From: Bdellovibrionales bacterium RIFOXYD12_FULL_39_22
GTDB lineage: Bacteria > Bdellovibrionota > Bacteriovoracia > Bacteriovoracales > Bacteriovoracaceae
Assembly (NCBI GenBank): GCA_001770205.1
Contig: MEQL01000019.1
Coordinates: 1 to 45,228 of the forward strand
Direction: 5' to 3'
Length of the DNA: 45,228 nucleotides
The notes under the pieces are model-generated. The model saw nothing but the letters and a program-made list of their open reading frames with translations. It ran no database searches and was not told where the DNA came from. Shown piece after piece: positions 24,984 to 34,007 of the stretch. Both the position numbers and the translations under genes were made by a program. Position 1 is the first letter of the stretch. Each line of letters begins with the position of its first letter.

Positions 24984-26894
24984 ATGATAGAAAGTGACTC
25001 ATCATTTTTGTACACAGTCATATTAATTGGAACAATTGTTAACGCTATAGTTTTTATACTTTTTTCTGGCAAGAGACGCGATTACATTTTAAATGGCGTT
25101 TCTACTAAGGCCAAGATGATGGCCATTGCTGTTTGTGTGCAGGTAGTAGTCGTATTGTTAATCAGTTACGTTATAAGCTCAATGAGTAGCATAAGTGATG
25201 AAGTAGAAAAATTGGCCGAAGAAGATATTTCAATGCAAAAAATGTTAACTAAAATAACCGGAATGGAATTGCAAAAAGCAATGCTAATTGAGCGTGCGAT
25301 GTATAATTGTGAATCCGCTCAAAAAGATGCATTAAAAAAAGACGAAAACGATTATTACTATACTACTTCGCTGATAACTACAGAGGCCCGTTCGGCAGAG
25401 ACTTTAGCAGAAAATATTGTACGTAGCTCTGTAATTTTGAAAGTGCAAAACGAATTTAGTTCCCTGAGTGCCTCCCTAAAAGAAATGGAGTCTAAAGACA
25501 AACAGATCGACAAAGAGGCCGGAAAACTATTTAGCTGTTTGGTAGATGGTAACATCGAAAGTGCTCGCAAGGCCTACGCAGTAATGCAACTAGAGCAAAA
25601 AGGAATCGATGATAGCATGGCGCAGGCCTTAGAAAAAATTGCCAAGTTTACTGATGTTGGCATAAAGACAGTGGAAGAGCACGGTAAGATGACAACAAAA
25701 GTTTTAATTGCGATAGGATTGTCACTGCTGATTCTAATTGCCTTCTCTGCCATCTCCATATCGCAAAATATTTTAAATGTTTTAGGGGGAGAGCCCCAAG
25801 ATATGGCAGAGATTGCCAATAAAATTGCTGGCGGAGATTTAACGGTTGAGGTGGACAAGTCCGTAATTGGTAAGGCCAGTCTGAATGGTGCTCTGGTTAA
25901 GATGGTGGTTGGTTTAAGAGACATGATTAAAAATATTATGCTGGCATCAGACACGATGATTGCCGAGAGCTCAAAATTATCCGCAGTATCTGAGCAGATG
26001 GCCGCGGGCGCAGAAGAATTAAGCAATCAGGCCAATGTGACATCTTCTGCAACAGAGCAAATTTCTGCTAATGTCAACGCAATATCGGGTGCTGCCAGAA
26101 CCATGTCGCAAAACACTACGGATATTGCGGCCGCTTCGGAGGAGATGTCTAGCAGCGTCAGTTCAGTTGCAGGCGCCGTAGAAGAACTATCGGCGTCCAT
26201 ACAGGAGGTAGCGCACAGTTGTTCACAGGCCCTGGCCTTAGCAGAGTCATCAAGTAAAAGCAGTAATGAGGCCATTGCAAAGATGAATATGCTTAATCAG
26301 TCTGCCAAGGATATTGGTAATATTGTTAAAGTCATTAATGCAATTTCGGAACAGACAAATCTGTTGGCCATTAATGCCACGATTGAGGCCGCGCGCGCAG
26401 GCGAGGCCGGAAAAGGATTTGCGGTCGTTGCTAATGAGGTAAAAGATCTTGCCAAACAAACTGGAGATTCGACAAAGAGTATTGCAAAACAAATCGAACA
26501 GATACAATCGCAAACGGCAAAGGTTGTCGATGTAAATAATAAAATTGCCGAGAGTAATAAAAAGGTTAGCGATATTACAAAAAGTATTGCGCTGGCCATG
26601 GATCAACAAACCTCTACCGCGCATGATATTTCTGCTTCCGTCTCTGGCGCGGCCCAAGGCGCAGATAGTGTTTCTAGAACAATTAATAGCTTGGCGGTTA
26701 ATATTGAAGAAGAGGTTATCACAGCACTCAAAGAGGCCAGTACCGGCATTAGTGAAATTGCAGTTAATATAAATGGGGTGCAGTCTGTTGCCCAGGAGTC
26801 AGCGCAAGGAGCTGCTTCAGTAAGTAACGCAACTCAGGAAATTGTACAATTGGCTGAGCAACTATCTGGTTATGTCAGACAGTTTAGATTATAA
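24984..26894 (+). CDS. Methyl-accepting chemotaxis protein with three predicted membrane helices
   Basis: 636 aa. Helices lie at about 8-26, 45-67 and 242-262. The last leads into a HAMP-like region ([25 protein letters not shown]) and a long MCP signalling domain. The conserved hairpin [43 protein letters not shown] binds CheA/CheW. The sensory segment (68-240) is helical, like four-helix-bundle receptors, with two cysteines ([14 protein letters not shown]). The extra N-terminal helix is unusual for this receptor class. TATAAT (24943-24948) lies 35 bases upstream of the start but lacks a good -35. The gene appears monocistronic. Confidence 0.9.
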   Translation: MIESDSSFLYTVILIGTIVNAIVFILFSGKRRDYILNGVSTKAKMMAIAVCVQVVVVLLISYVISSMSSISDEVEKLAEEDISMQKMLTKITGMELQKAMLIERAMYNCESAQKDALKKDENDYYYTTSLITTEARSAETLAENIVRSSVILKVQNEFSSLSASLKEMESKDKQIDKEAGKLFSCLVDGNIESARKAYAVMQLEQKGIDDSMAQALEKIAKFTDVGIKTVEEHGKMTTKVLIAIGLSLLILIAFSAISISQNILNVLGGEPQDMAEIANKIAGGDLTVEVDKSVIGKASLNGALVKMVVGLRDMIKNIMLASDTMIAESSKLSAVSEQMAAGAEELSNQANVTSSATEQISANVNAISGAARTMSQNTTDIAAASEEMSSSVSSVAGAVEELSASIQEVAHSCSQALALAESSSKSSNEAIAKMNMLNQSAKDIGNIVKVINAISEQTNLLAINATIEAARAGEAGKGFAVVANEVKDLAKQTGDSTKSIAKQIEQIQSQTAKVVDVNNKIAESNKKVSDITKSIALAMDQQTSTAHDISASVSGAAQGADSVSRTINSLAVNIEEEVITALKEASTGISEIAVNINGVQSVAQESAQGAASVSNATQEIVQLAEQLSGYVRQFRL

Positions 26895-26902
26895 TTTTCA
26901 AC

Positions 26903-28189
26903 ATGTTTCCCCCAAAATTAAGCGTATCAGAACTTGTTTTTAAAATTAAATATTCATTAGAGAATGAATTTCGCTCCATATGTGTGGAAGGAGAAATAAG
27001 CAATCTATCAAAATCGGCCAACGGCCATTGGTATTTTTCAGTAATTGATAAAGACTCCACTCTAAACTGTGCTCTTTTTAAAATGAATGCTCAACGAAAC
27101 CCACAAATTGATAAATTTAAAGACGGTGATTTGGTGTTATGTGTAGGTGACATAAGTGTCTATCCTCCTCGGGGATCATTTCAACTTATTGCTCGCCAAG
27201 TCCTTCCGGCCGGAGTTGGGGATCAACGACAAAAATTTGAAGAACTAAAAAAGAAATTAGGTGCGGAGGGATTATTTGATATAGACCGGAAAAAGAAAAT
27301 TCCTGATTATCCACAAAAAATTGCCATCATAACTTCTCCAACAGGTGCGGCCATTTTTGATTTTTTAAATATTGTTAAAAGGCGTTCTTTATGGATGGAT
27401 GTTTTAATTATTCCCGCTATTATGCAGGGAGGAGAATGCTCTTCATCAGTAATTTTTGCTATAGATTTAGCATTAAAATATAATGCTCTCAATCCAACCG
27501 CCAAAATTGATTTATTGGTGGTGGCCCGCGGAGGTGGATCAGCAGAGGATTTAGGTGGGTTCAATGATGAAAGGTTGGCCAGAAGAGTTGCTAATTGCGA
27601 AATTCCAACAATAAGCGCTATTGGCCATGAAGTGGATTATACCATATTAGATTTTGTGGCAGATGTTCGCGCAGAGACTCCATCTGCTGCCGCCGAAATG
27701 GTAACCGGTCGACAAATGGAAGTTGTGCGCACTCTCTCAAATTTGCACCGAAGAATGTTATCTGGGATAGATGGAAAACTAATGAGGCAAAAGAGTAAAC
27801 TAGAGTCATTGCGGCCAGCAGTCTATAAAGACAATTTATCGGCCAAGCTTAATGGGTATTATAAAAGTTTACAGCGAATAAACTTAGCAGATCGCGCAGA
27901 AAAATTACTTAGCATTGATGAGCGATGGATGGCATTTGATGATCTTCATCGACGGTTAACTAATTCGATGCAAAATAAATTAGAGCGCTTAGAACAAAGA
28001 TTAGAAAAGCGATATAGCGTTTTGGCCGCGATAAATCCAGAAAGTGTTTTGCGGCGTGGCTATGCAATTATTCGCAATGGACAACAAGGGCCACTAATAA
28101 CGTCTAAGGAGCGGTTTGACTTAATGGCCGAAAAGGAGCTAGAGATTATTTTTAGTGATGGGAAAGTAAAGGCCATGAAGAAGGAATAA
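26903..28189 (+). CDS. xseA: Exonuclease VII large subunit
   Basis: 428 aa. An N-terminal OB-fold domain (SVSELVFKIKYSLENEFRSICVEGEISNLSKSANGHWYFSVIDKDSTLNCALFK) is followed by the catalytic domain with KIAIITSPTGAAIFDFLNIVKRR, DLLVVARGGGSAEDLGGFNDERLAR and PTISAIGHEVDYTILDFVADVRAETPSAAAE, all textbook XseA motifs, then the coiled-coil C-terminus. XseA degrades single-stranded DNA with XseB. The small subunit usually follows directly, but here the next gene, coupled by TAATG, is an atypical histidine kinase. Confidence 0.95.
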   Translation: MFPPKLSVSELVFKIKYSLENEFRSICVEGEISNLSKSANGHWYFSVIDKDSTLNCALFKMNAQRNPQIDKFKDGDLVLCVGDISVYPPRGSFQLIARQVLPAGVGDQRQKFEELKKKLGAEGLFDIDRKKKIPDYPQKIAIITSPTGAAIFDFLNIVKRRSLWMDVLIIPAIMQGGECSSSVIFAIDLALKYNALNPTAKIDLLVVARGGGSAEDLGGFNDERLARRVANCEIPTISAIGHEVDYTILDFVADVRAETPSAAAEMVTGRQMEVVRTLSNLHRRMLSGIDGKLMRQKSKLESLRPAVYKDNLSAKLNGYYKSLQRINLADRAEKLLSIDERWMAFDDLHRRLTNSMQNKLERLEQRLEKRYSVLAAINPESVLRRGYAIIRNGQQGPLITSKERFDLMAEKELEIIFSDGKVKAMKKE

Positions 28190-29901
28190 TGCAACTTGAT
28201 TGGGGAAAATTAAAAAAACGCATTGGCCGTCGGTTGTTTCCAATTATAATTCAAGATGATTTACCAATTAAAACAGAGATTGTCAGATTGCTGCAAGAGC
28301 GACTTATATTTTCCGATCAGATAATAGAAGAGCGAGGATTAAAAGAGCTTACTAAAATAAAAAGAGGAATTATTTTTCAAAGTTCTACTGGTTGTGTTGT
28401 GATAAAAATGAAAAGAGGCAGAGAGTGTTTGGAAATACCTGTAACGTGTAACTCGGAAGCAGAGCTTAGATCTAGTATTTTAAAAATTGCGACCGTAGAA
28501 AAAAAACTTCTTGATTTAGAAATAAGCAAGTATCTACTCAAAGATTTATTATTAACATTTAATTTTTTTCAAAAAAAGAGAGAAATTGAATCGGCGATTG
28601 TAAATTATGAAAATGGAAAAATAGATAATGATCGTGAAGAATACAATCAATTCATTGATGAAATAACTGAGCTGTTGGCCGGCATCTTGCCACTATCAGA
28701 AAATAGCGTAGAGAGAATTTCCCAGAACCTTCTTACAAGTCGAAGTATTGGGCCAATCGAGGAGATAGCTTTTCTGGACATTCACTTGGCCGTGGATTTC
28801 TTTGATAAAAATGTTAATAACTTTGAAAATTATTCCCTAATTCCCTATAAGCAAACAAATCAGACACTCTATCTTTTAATTCGTTTCAATAATAAATTTT
28901 TAAAAAATAGAAATTTTATAATCTATCTAGTCTCATTAGTGGTGCACAATCTTTTCGCACTTGATGAATATTTACAAAGTGGCAGAGATGGTTTTATCGA
29001 TGCAGAAGTAGAATTTAATTTAATAACAATGCCATTTGCTCTAATATCCGCCGGAGGAGAGTTGTTATTGCATAATTCTTTATTTTTGCGATTAAACCTT
29101 CTACCCAATAGATGCTTAGCGACAGAAGACAATGCGAGCATTGAAGTCAGCGGCGATCTCTACACGATTATCAAGCGGCCAGTTGAGACAAGTGAGGCGG
29201 AAGTAGCATACAGATTTCTTTTTATAAAATCCGATTTCTTTGAAAAAAAAATGATCGGTCAAGTTAGTGCCAAAGAAATGGGAGTAATAACCAGTTCCTT
29301 GGCGCACGAACTTAATAACCCTATAGCTGGCATCCTGGCCACGATTGAGATGTTGTTACTAGAAGGCTTTTGGAAAGAGAGCGAAATAGCACAGTTAAAA
29401 GAAATGAAAAACAGTGCTTATAGATGCAAACAGCTAATCAATGTATTTTTGGGATTTTCTAGAGTGCAAGCTAATTTCCCACAAGAAAACATTCTAGAAG
29501 AGGCCTTTAGGGAAGCGCTAAGTTTGCTCAGATTTCGGATGATAGAATCAAATATTATTTTAGATATAAAATTTGAAGAAGGTTCAAAGTTTTCTTATAA
29601 TTTAAATATATCACTGGTTTCAATGATTGTTTATATGATCTTGTCGGAAGTAGTTACTTCCATTTCTCAATACGATCTTATCGCACCAAATGTTTCACAA
29701 GGGAGTCGAAATAGGAGAGTTGAAGGAGTGTTGCTACAAAGTGAATATGATGCAAAGTTAATGTTTGAAAACAAATTAGGGCCAGCGCCAAAAATTTTAG
29801 AGTCAAAACTTTTATGTTACTTACTAGAAACGGCAAACTTGAAAGTAGATTTTAGAGATAATATCATTGTGTTTGCTGGCCGAAACGCAAGTCTTTTTTA
29901 A
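28189..29901 (+). CDS. Atypical histidine kinase-like protein with an eroded ATPase domain
   Basis: 570 aa. A long N-terminal region (1-340) without a clear sensor fold is followed by a HisKA dimerisation helix, MGVITSSLAHELNNPIAGILATIEMLLLEG, with the phospho-acceptor His at about residue 373. Where a HATPase_c domain should follow (430-570) I see none of the N, G1 or G2 boxes (no NLxxNA or DxGxG), only a diverged fold-like stretch ending ENIIVFAG-type (DNIIVFAGRN). It may accept phosphate from a partner or be a scaffold. It begins on the last base of xseA, so is co-translated, and overlaps the convergent gene by 38 bases. Confidence 0.65.
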   Translation: MQLDWGKLKKRIGRRLFPIIIQDDLPIKTEIVRLLQERLIFSDQIIEERGLKELTKIKRGIIFQSSTGCVVIKMKRGRECLEIPVTCNSEAELRSSILKIATVEKKLLDLEISKYLLKDLLLTFNFFQKKREIESAIVNYENGKIDNDREEYNQFIDEITELLAGILPLSENSVERISQNLLTSRSIGPIEEIAFLDIHLAVDFFDKNVNNFENYSLIPYKQTNQTLYLLIRFNNKFLKNRNFIIYLVSLVVHNLFALDEYLQSGRDGFIDAEVEFNLITMPFALISAGGELLLHNSLFLRLNLLPNRCLATEDNASIEVSGDLYTIIKRPVETSEAEVAYRFLFIKSDFFEKKMIGQVSAKEMGVITSSLAHELNNPIAGILATIEMLLLEGFWKESEIAQLKEMKNSAYRCKQLINVFLGFSRVQANFPQENILEEAFREALSLLRFRMIESNIILDIKFEEGSKFSYNLNISLVSMIVYMILSEVVTSISQYDLIAPNVSQGSRNRRVEGVLLQSEYDAKLMFENKLGPAPKILESKLLCYLLETANLKVDFRDNIIVFAGRNASLF

Positions 29902-30421
29902 ATCCCAAAATAATTCCTAGGCAAACTCCCAAAAAGGCAGCGAAGATTATTCTAAACGTATCTGGTAGCATGAAGGTTATAGTGTGTGCAGGAAGCCAAA
30001 ACCAGGCAAGGGAGTATATGGCAACATGCATTCCTCCAAACTCCCAACGCCAGAGAACAATATTATCTAAGAGTCGATGCAAGTACATTAAAGTTGGCCC
30101 AAAAAAAAGATTTGTTTGAAAGCTTATAGCAAAAGCAAAAAAAATACGATTATTTGGATTTATAATTGAGGGAAGCAGGTTATTGCTTGCCTGAATTCCA
30201 ACAAGAGAAGTAAAACTAGAAAATCCCCATTTAATGAAAATTCCTAAAATTGCCCAAATTAAAAATTTAGGAAAAAACATCCAGAGAGGAAATGGCCGCC
30301 AATTCCCCTTGCTCCCAATAACACCACCAAGCCACTCTCCAAGAGTCCCGAGTATCATAAATTTTATGGCCGAAGATAGGTAAGGAAATGCCGGAGTGAA
30401 TTCAAAAAAAAACCATTTCAT
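29864..30421 (-). CDS. Integral membrane protein, unknown
   Basis: 185 aa from ATG 30421, chosen because AAGGAATT lies just upstream; an in-frame start exists 30 bases earlier. About four hydrophobic helices (LWMFFPKFLIWAILGIFIKWGF; RIFFAFAISFQTNLFFGPTLMYLH; MHVAIYSLAWFWLPAHTITFMLP; RIIFAAFLGVCLGIILGF) separated by short loops, with a basic C-terminus. No transporter motif is evident. It is convergent with the histidine kinase-like gene and overlaps its end. Confidence 0.65.
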   Translation of the reverse strand: MKWFFFEFTPAFPYLSSAIKFMILGTLGEWLGGVIGSKGNWRPFPLWMFFPKFLIWAILGIFIKWGFSSFTSLVGIQASNNLLPSIINPNNRIFFAFAISFQTNLFFGPTLMYLHRLLDNIVLWRWEFGGMHVAIYSLAWFWLPAHTITFMLPDTFRIIFAAFLGVCLGIILGFKKDLRFGQQTQ

Positions 30422-30603
30422 TTTAATTCCTTGGTAAAAACAATTAAACAATGAAGCCTATTATAGGCATGAGTAGGTCAAATATTGAAGGAAAGAACAC
30501 ATTATTTAATCGCTTCTAAGTATACTAATGTCACCCTGTTTCTACATATATTGCCGGGGGATTGTTAAGATAATGGCTCGATATTGCAGGACTTATTAAG
30601 GGC

Positions 30604-30639
30604 CGTCCGTATTCTAAAAGAATACGAAAAAAAGGATGG
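30604..30639. promoter_or_regulatory. Hairpin in the gap before the beta-propeller lipoprotein
   Basis: CGTATTC (30608-30614) and GAATACG (30620-30626) form a perfect 7-bp stem with a TAAAA loop. Outside it, CCGTCC and GGATGG nearly pair across an A-run. It lacks a T-run on the + strand, so a simple terminator for rightward genes is unlikely. The 290-bp gap also holds a TATAAT at 30677-30682 without a good -35. Confidence 0.35.
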
Positions 30640-30714
30640 GCGACTAATATTTATAATTAAAATGGCGAGGAGCGGTTATAATGGATTTTAAGTCCAGTCA
30701 ACCAAGGAGATACA

Positions 30715-32634
30715 ATGAAATTAATAAATAGAATATTCGCTACAATTATTTTTTTAATATTTTTGGCAGCATGTGGAGAAAAAGTGCTGGTGATTATTCC
30801 CGATGATTACATAACAATTCCACCACCCAGTTTAGATATTAAGTTAGATCACTATGATAGCTGCCAAGAGTTGGTAGATGAACTTAAGGAACAGGTGCAA
30901 GAAAAAAGAAAAATTGAAAATTCCGCCTATGACGACTGTAAGAGCGAAGCTTGTGCTCAAATTGAAGTAGTGCCGGAGGCAAGTCTATCTGACAGAACTT
31001 TGCATACCAATGTTCAAGTCAGTGGTATCGATGAAGGGGATAGATACAAAGTCGGTGCTGAGCAAATATATATTTTAAATCCAGGATATCTGGAAGTCTT
31101 TGCACGACATTCACTAAAGTACCTCGGAGATATTGAGCTAAACGGTATTAAGTCAGGAGTTATTTTAACATACGAAAAAAAAATCGTAGTCATTGGGCAG
31201 TTGCAAAACAATCGAGTGAGGGCCGTGATAATGCAACATACTGGTAATAATAAAATACCAGAAATAATATCAACCACAGAGTATACAGGCAATTATCGGG
31301 AGAGTCGACTGGTTGATGGACGACTATATTTTCTAGTGCAAGATGAACAATTGCTTTCCGTTATCGAAAATAACAATGTAGATGATAGCGTGATAGACGA
31401 TTATGTGAACACACTGGGAGAGGAAATATCTTGTACTTCCGTTGTGAAAAGAAATTATGCTGACTTTGATTATAGATTTAATAAAATAATAGAAATGGAT
31501 TTGTCTAATGAAAAAAGTAATAACGATGAACTCGTTTTTATTGGAGGAGGAGATCACTTTTATATGACAGATAGCGAGCTTCTATTAATTAAACAAGAAA
31601 TCAAATGGTATCAATTGTTCGGGTCCTTCCTTCCAGGGCAATGGCCTCAGAAAGTTTTTATTTTTCGCATATCTGTTGTCGGAGAAATGCAATACACTGG
31701 AGCGGGTGAGGTGGAGGGTAATATCAAAGATAGATGGGGGGTGAAAACCTACGATGATGGCATTCTCTCTTTAGTAGTTTCGCAAAATGATAATATGGCA
31801 TTATTTAATGAACAAAACTATGTAAAGGTTTTGTCCTTTAATGATGAAAAAAATCGCTACGAAGAGAAATCGATGGTCGGCCCATTTGGAATAAATGAAG
31901 AAATTAAGGCCGTGCGATATATCGGCGAAATGCTTTATGCTGTAACATACAGACTGATAGATCCCGTTTTTGCAATTGATATGTCTGACTTAGATAATCC
32001 CAAGCTTCTTTCTAGTTTAGAAATTCCTGGTTTTTCTTTTTACCTACACCCTATTGATGAAAATATAATGGGTGGTGTTGGATTTTCAGAAAGCGGCAGA
32101 ATAGAGATATCACTATTTGATACAACAGTGCCATCTGCTGTTGAAAGATTTTTTAATTATTCGTTAAGTGAAGAAAATTTAAACACGGAAGTCATGAATA
32201 ATCCGCAAGCATTTTTCTATGGCCAGGATGTGCAATTATTAGCAATTCCCATAAGAAAAAGTGCTGGTTCTCCAGAAATTTTTTCTCCAGAAATGTTTCC
32301 CATAATAAAAAGTGCTGGGTCTCCAGAAATTTCATCACGGCCAACATCCGGGGCCTTATTTTTAAAGAGGGATGGGGAAGTGTTGATTGAGGCCGGCATT
32401 GTCTCTCATGATGAAATTATTCCGCAACGTTGTAAAAAAATTTGGTACAATGAATTTGATATTGATAGAATTTTTGAAGTAGATGGCCGTGTTATTACTA
32501 TTTCTAATTTCGGAATTAAGGAGCACAACCCAACAGAAATAAGCGAGACGTTAATGGTCTCTTCAATTAATGCAAATGCGGCCAAAATTGAGGCCATTTG
32601 TGTTAAAAATGGATATTGGCAAATAGGTGAATAG
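30715..32634 (+). CDS. Beta-propeller domain lipoprotein (PF09826-like)
   Basis: 639 aa. The signal peptide ends in a lipobox (IFLILFLAACGEK; lipidated Cys about residue 20). Residues 95-130 (SDRTLHTNVQVSGIDEGDRYKVGAEQIYILNPGYLEVF) match the opening of the secreted beta-propeller family (TNVQVEGVDEADIVKTDG, in my memory of PF09826), followed by repeated sheet units (GEMLYAVTYRLIDPVFAIDMSDLDNPKLLSSLEIPGFSFYLHPID). Function in the family is poorly known; a surface or periplasmic binding role is likely. A 17-residue tandem duplication lies near residues 512-540. Start has CAAGGAG upstream. Confidence 0.75.
   Translation: MKLINRIFATIIFLIFLAACGEKVLVIIPDDYITIPPPSLDIKLDHYDSCQELVDELKEQVQEKRKIENSAYDDCKSEACAQIEVVPEASLSDRTLHTNVQVSGIDEGDRYKVGAEQIYILNPGYLEVFARHSLKYLGDIELNGIKSGVILTYEKKIVVIGQLQNNRVRAVIMQHTGNNKIPEIISTTEYTGNYRESRLVDGRLYFLVQDEQLLSVIENNNVDDSVIDDYVNTLGEEISCTSVVKRNYADFDYRFNKIIEMDLSNEKSNNDELVFIGGGDHFYMTDSELLLIKQEIKWYQLFGSFLPGQWPQKVFIFRISVVGEMQYTGAGEVEGNIKDRWGVKTYDDGILSLVVSQNDNMALFNEQNYVKVLSFNDEKNRYEEKSMVGPFGINEEIKAVRYIGEMLYAVTYRLIDPVFAIDMSDLDNPKLLSSLEIPGFSFYLHPIDENIMGGVGFSESGRIEISLFDTTVPSAVERFFNYSLSEENLNTEVMNNPQAFFYGQDVQLLAIPIRKSAGSPEIFSPEMFPIIKSAGSPEISSRPTSGALFLKRDGEVLIEAGIVSHDEIIPQRCKKIWYNEFDIDRIFEVDGRVITISNFGIKEHNPTEISETLMVSSINANAAKIEAICVKNGYWQIGE
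32246..32332 (+). repeat. In-frame tandem duplication (51-bp period) inside the beta-propeller gene
   Basis: The first unit runs 32246-32296 and the second, partial unit 32297-32332. It encodes two copies of IxKSAGSPEI followed by FSPEM or SSRPT. The period is 17 codons, so the frame is kept. The few differences between units suggest a fairly recent duplication, probably in a surface loop. Confidence 0.75.
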
Positions 32635-32637
32635 ATA

Positions 32638-33526
32638 ATGAAGGCAAATTGTAAGTCTATATTTTTAATTAATATTTTATTTTTATCTTTTTACCAAGTT
32701 GGGTGCTCAACACTTAAAACATCTCAAGTCATTAACTCCTCAGATGACGCGCTAATTAAAACAAGACACCATCATTTGAACTTACAAAACTGCATGCCGC
32801 CATTTAATAACTACAAATTTTTTGAAGATGCCAAATCTTTTCCATTTGAAGACAGGACGCGTGATCTTAGTTTAATTAACGCATGGTGGCTCAGTGAAAT
32901 TTCGATACTATCTTATTCAGAAAAATCTTTTGTCGAAAAAAAATTAAAGCAAAATGGTTTTAGATTGGTCAACCAACGTGCAAGTCGCTCTAGTTAAAAA
33001 TAAATATGGAAATGGAAAGGTTCACAATGGATTTCAAGAGAGCTTAGATAAAATATGGCCACAGATTGATCGCTATGTTCAAACAATTAGAAGTGATCAA
33101 AAAAGTCTATGGATTACTGGCCATAGCTTGGGAGCGGCCTTGGCCACGTTGGCGGGAAGTCGTTACCAGCAAAAAGGGTTTTTGGCACATGGTTTATATA
33201 CGTTTGGTTCCCCCAGAGTTGGAAATGTCGTTTTTAAAAACAGCTTAATAATTCCACACCACCGCTTTGTTAATGATAATGATATTGTCACAATTGTTCC
33301 GCCTAATATCCTTGGTACTCTCGAAAATGAAGACAATGAATTAAAGTTCAGCGGCCTGGAGGAAAATGTATATGTTCATAGCGGAAAGGCCATCTTTTTT
33401 AAAAGTAAGAGGGATGATAATATGCCTCCGGAATCGCTGCAAGATATGATTTTAGATCATACTCCAATTATATATTCCGATAAAATTTGGAATAGTTTAA
33501 TATCACCTATGTTGCCCTTACCATGA
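32638..33526 (+). pseudogene. Class 3 lipase-like lipoprotein, decayed by deletion/frameshift
   Basis: The first frame (32638-32997) gives a lipoprotein start (FLSFYQVGCSTLK) and the N-terminal lipase lid region (LINAWWLSEISILSYSEKSFVEKKLKQNGF). From 32954 another frame gives the rest: LDWSTNVQVALVKNKYGNGKVHNGFQESL, the nucleophile elbow WITGHSLGAALATLAG, RFVNDNDIVTIVPP and VYVHSGKAIFF, supplying Ser, Asp and His of the triad. Between KLKQNGF and LDWSTN the expected beta-strand with the FRGT oxyanion motif (about 40 residues) is missing. Both a deletion and a frame change have occurred, so the enzyme is probably dead. It follows the beta-propeller gene by three bases. Confidence 0.65.
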
Positions 33527-34006
33527 TTGTTGGGCAGCAAAAATGTCCGGACAGGATGCCTCTGTGGGAGGAAAGATATTAAAAGCAAAGCTTAGATCTA
33601 GTGGCGTCTCGGCATCATATGAATTAACGACCTCAGAAGAGTCACATGTCAAGGCGCGAATTTCCGTTTCACAATTATTGCGAGCAGTAAGATTAATCAA
33701 GGACTCATTTTTGTACATGGCATTGATGGTCTCATTAAAGTTTTGATAGGTATCGGGAGTGAGACCTAGCACGGTATCGATATTTGTAATTTTACCAAGT
33801 TCACTATTACAGCTTAGCTGGGAAATTGCTCCTGGATAGCAGAATATTATTTTGTCACATACTATTTCTCTTAGTGTTTGTTTGATGGGGTCCGCGTTGC
33901 TTTGATGGCGATTAGGATTGCCAGTATCAGTTCCCTTGGTCGTTAAGCAACTTGGCAAGAAAAAAAGTACTGCCAGTAAGATTGTAACAATAGTTAAATT
34001 TTTCAT
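33518..34006 (-). CDS. Small lipoprotein paired with a TIGR02147 regulator
   Basis: 162 aa from the ATG at 34006, one base after the regulator's stop. The signal peptide has a lipobox (LLAVLFFLPSCLTTKG). The mature protein begins TKGTDTGNPNRHQSN and has several cysteines (IVCDKIIFCYPG, QLSCNSE, NNCETEIRALTCDSS, EASCPD). I do not recognise a function. Immediate coupling to the TIGR02147-type gene is a recurring arrangement in Bdellovibrio-like genomes, as I recall it. The 3' end overlaps the convergent lipase remnant by nine bases. Confidence 0.7.
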   Translation of the reverse strand: MKNLTIVTILLAVLFFLPSCLTTKGTDTGNPNRHQSNADPIKQTLREIVCDKIIFCYPGAISQLSCNSELGKITNIDTVLGLTPDTYQNFNETINAMYKNESLINLTARNNCETEIRALTCDSSEVVNSYDAETPLDLSFAFNIFPPTEASCPDIFAAQQSW

Positions 34007-34007
34007 T

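Noticed and set aside
26027..26657. Long minus-strand open frames opposite the chemoreceptor
   Set aside because: Mirror-image frames of a low-complexity coiled-coil gene; no start signals or domain features.
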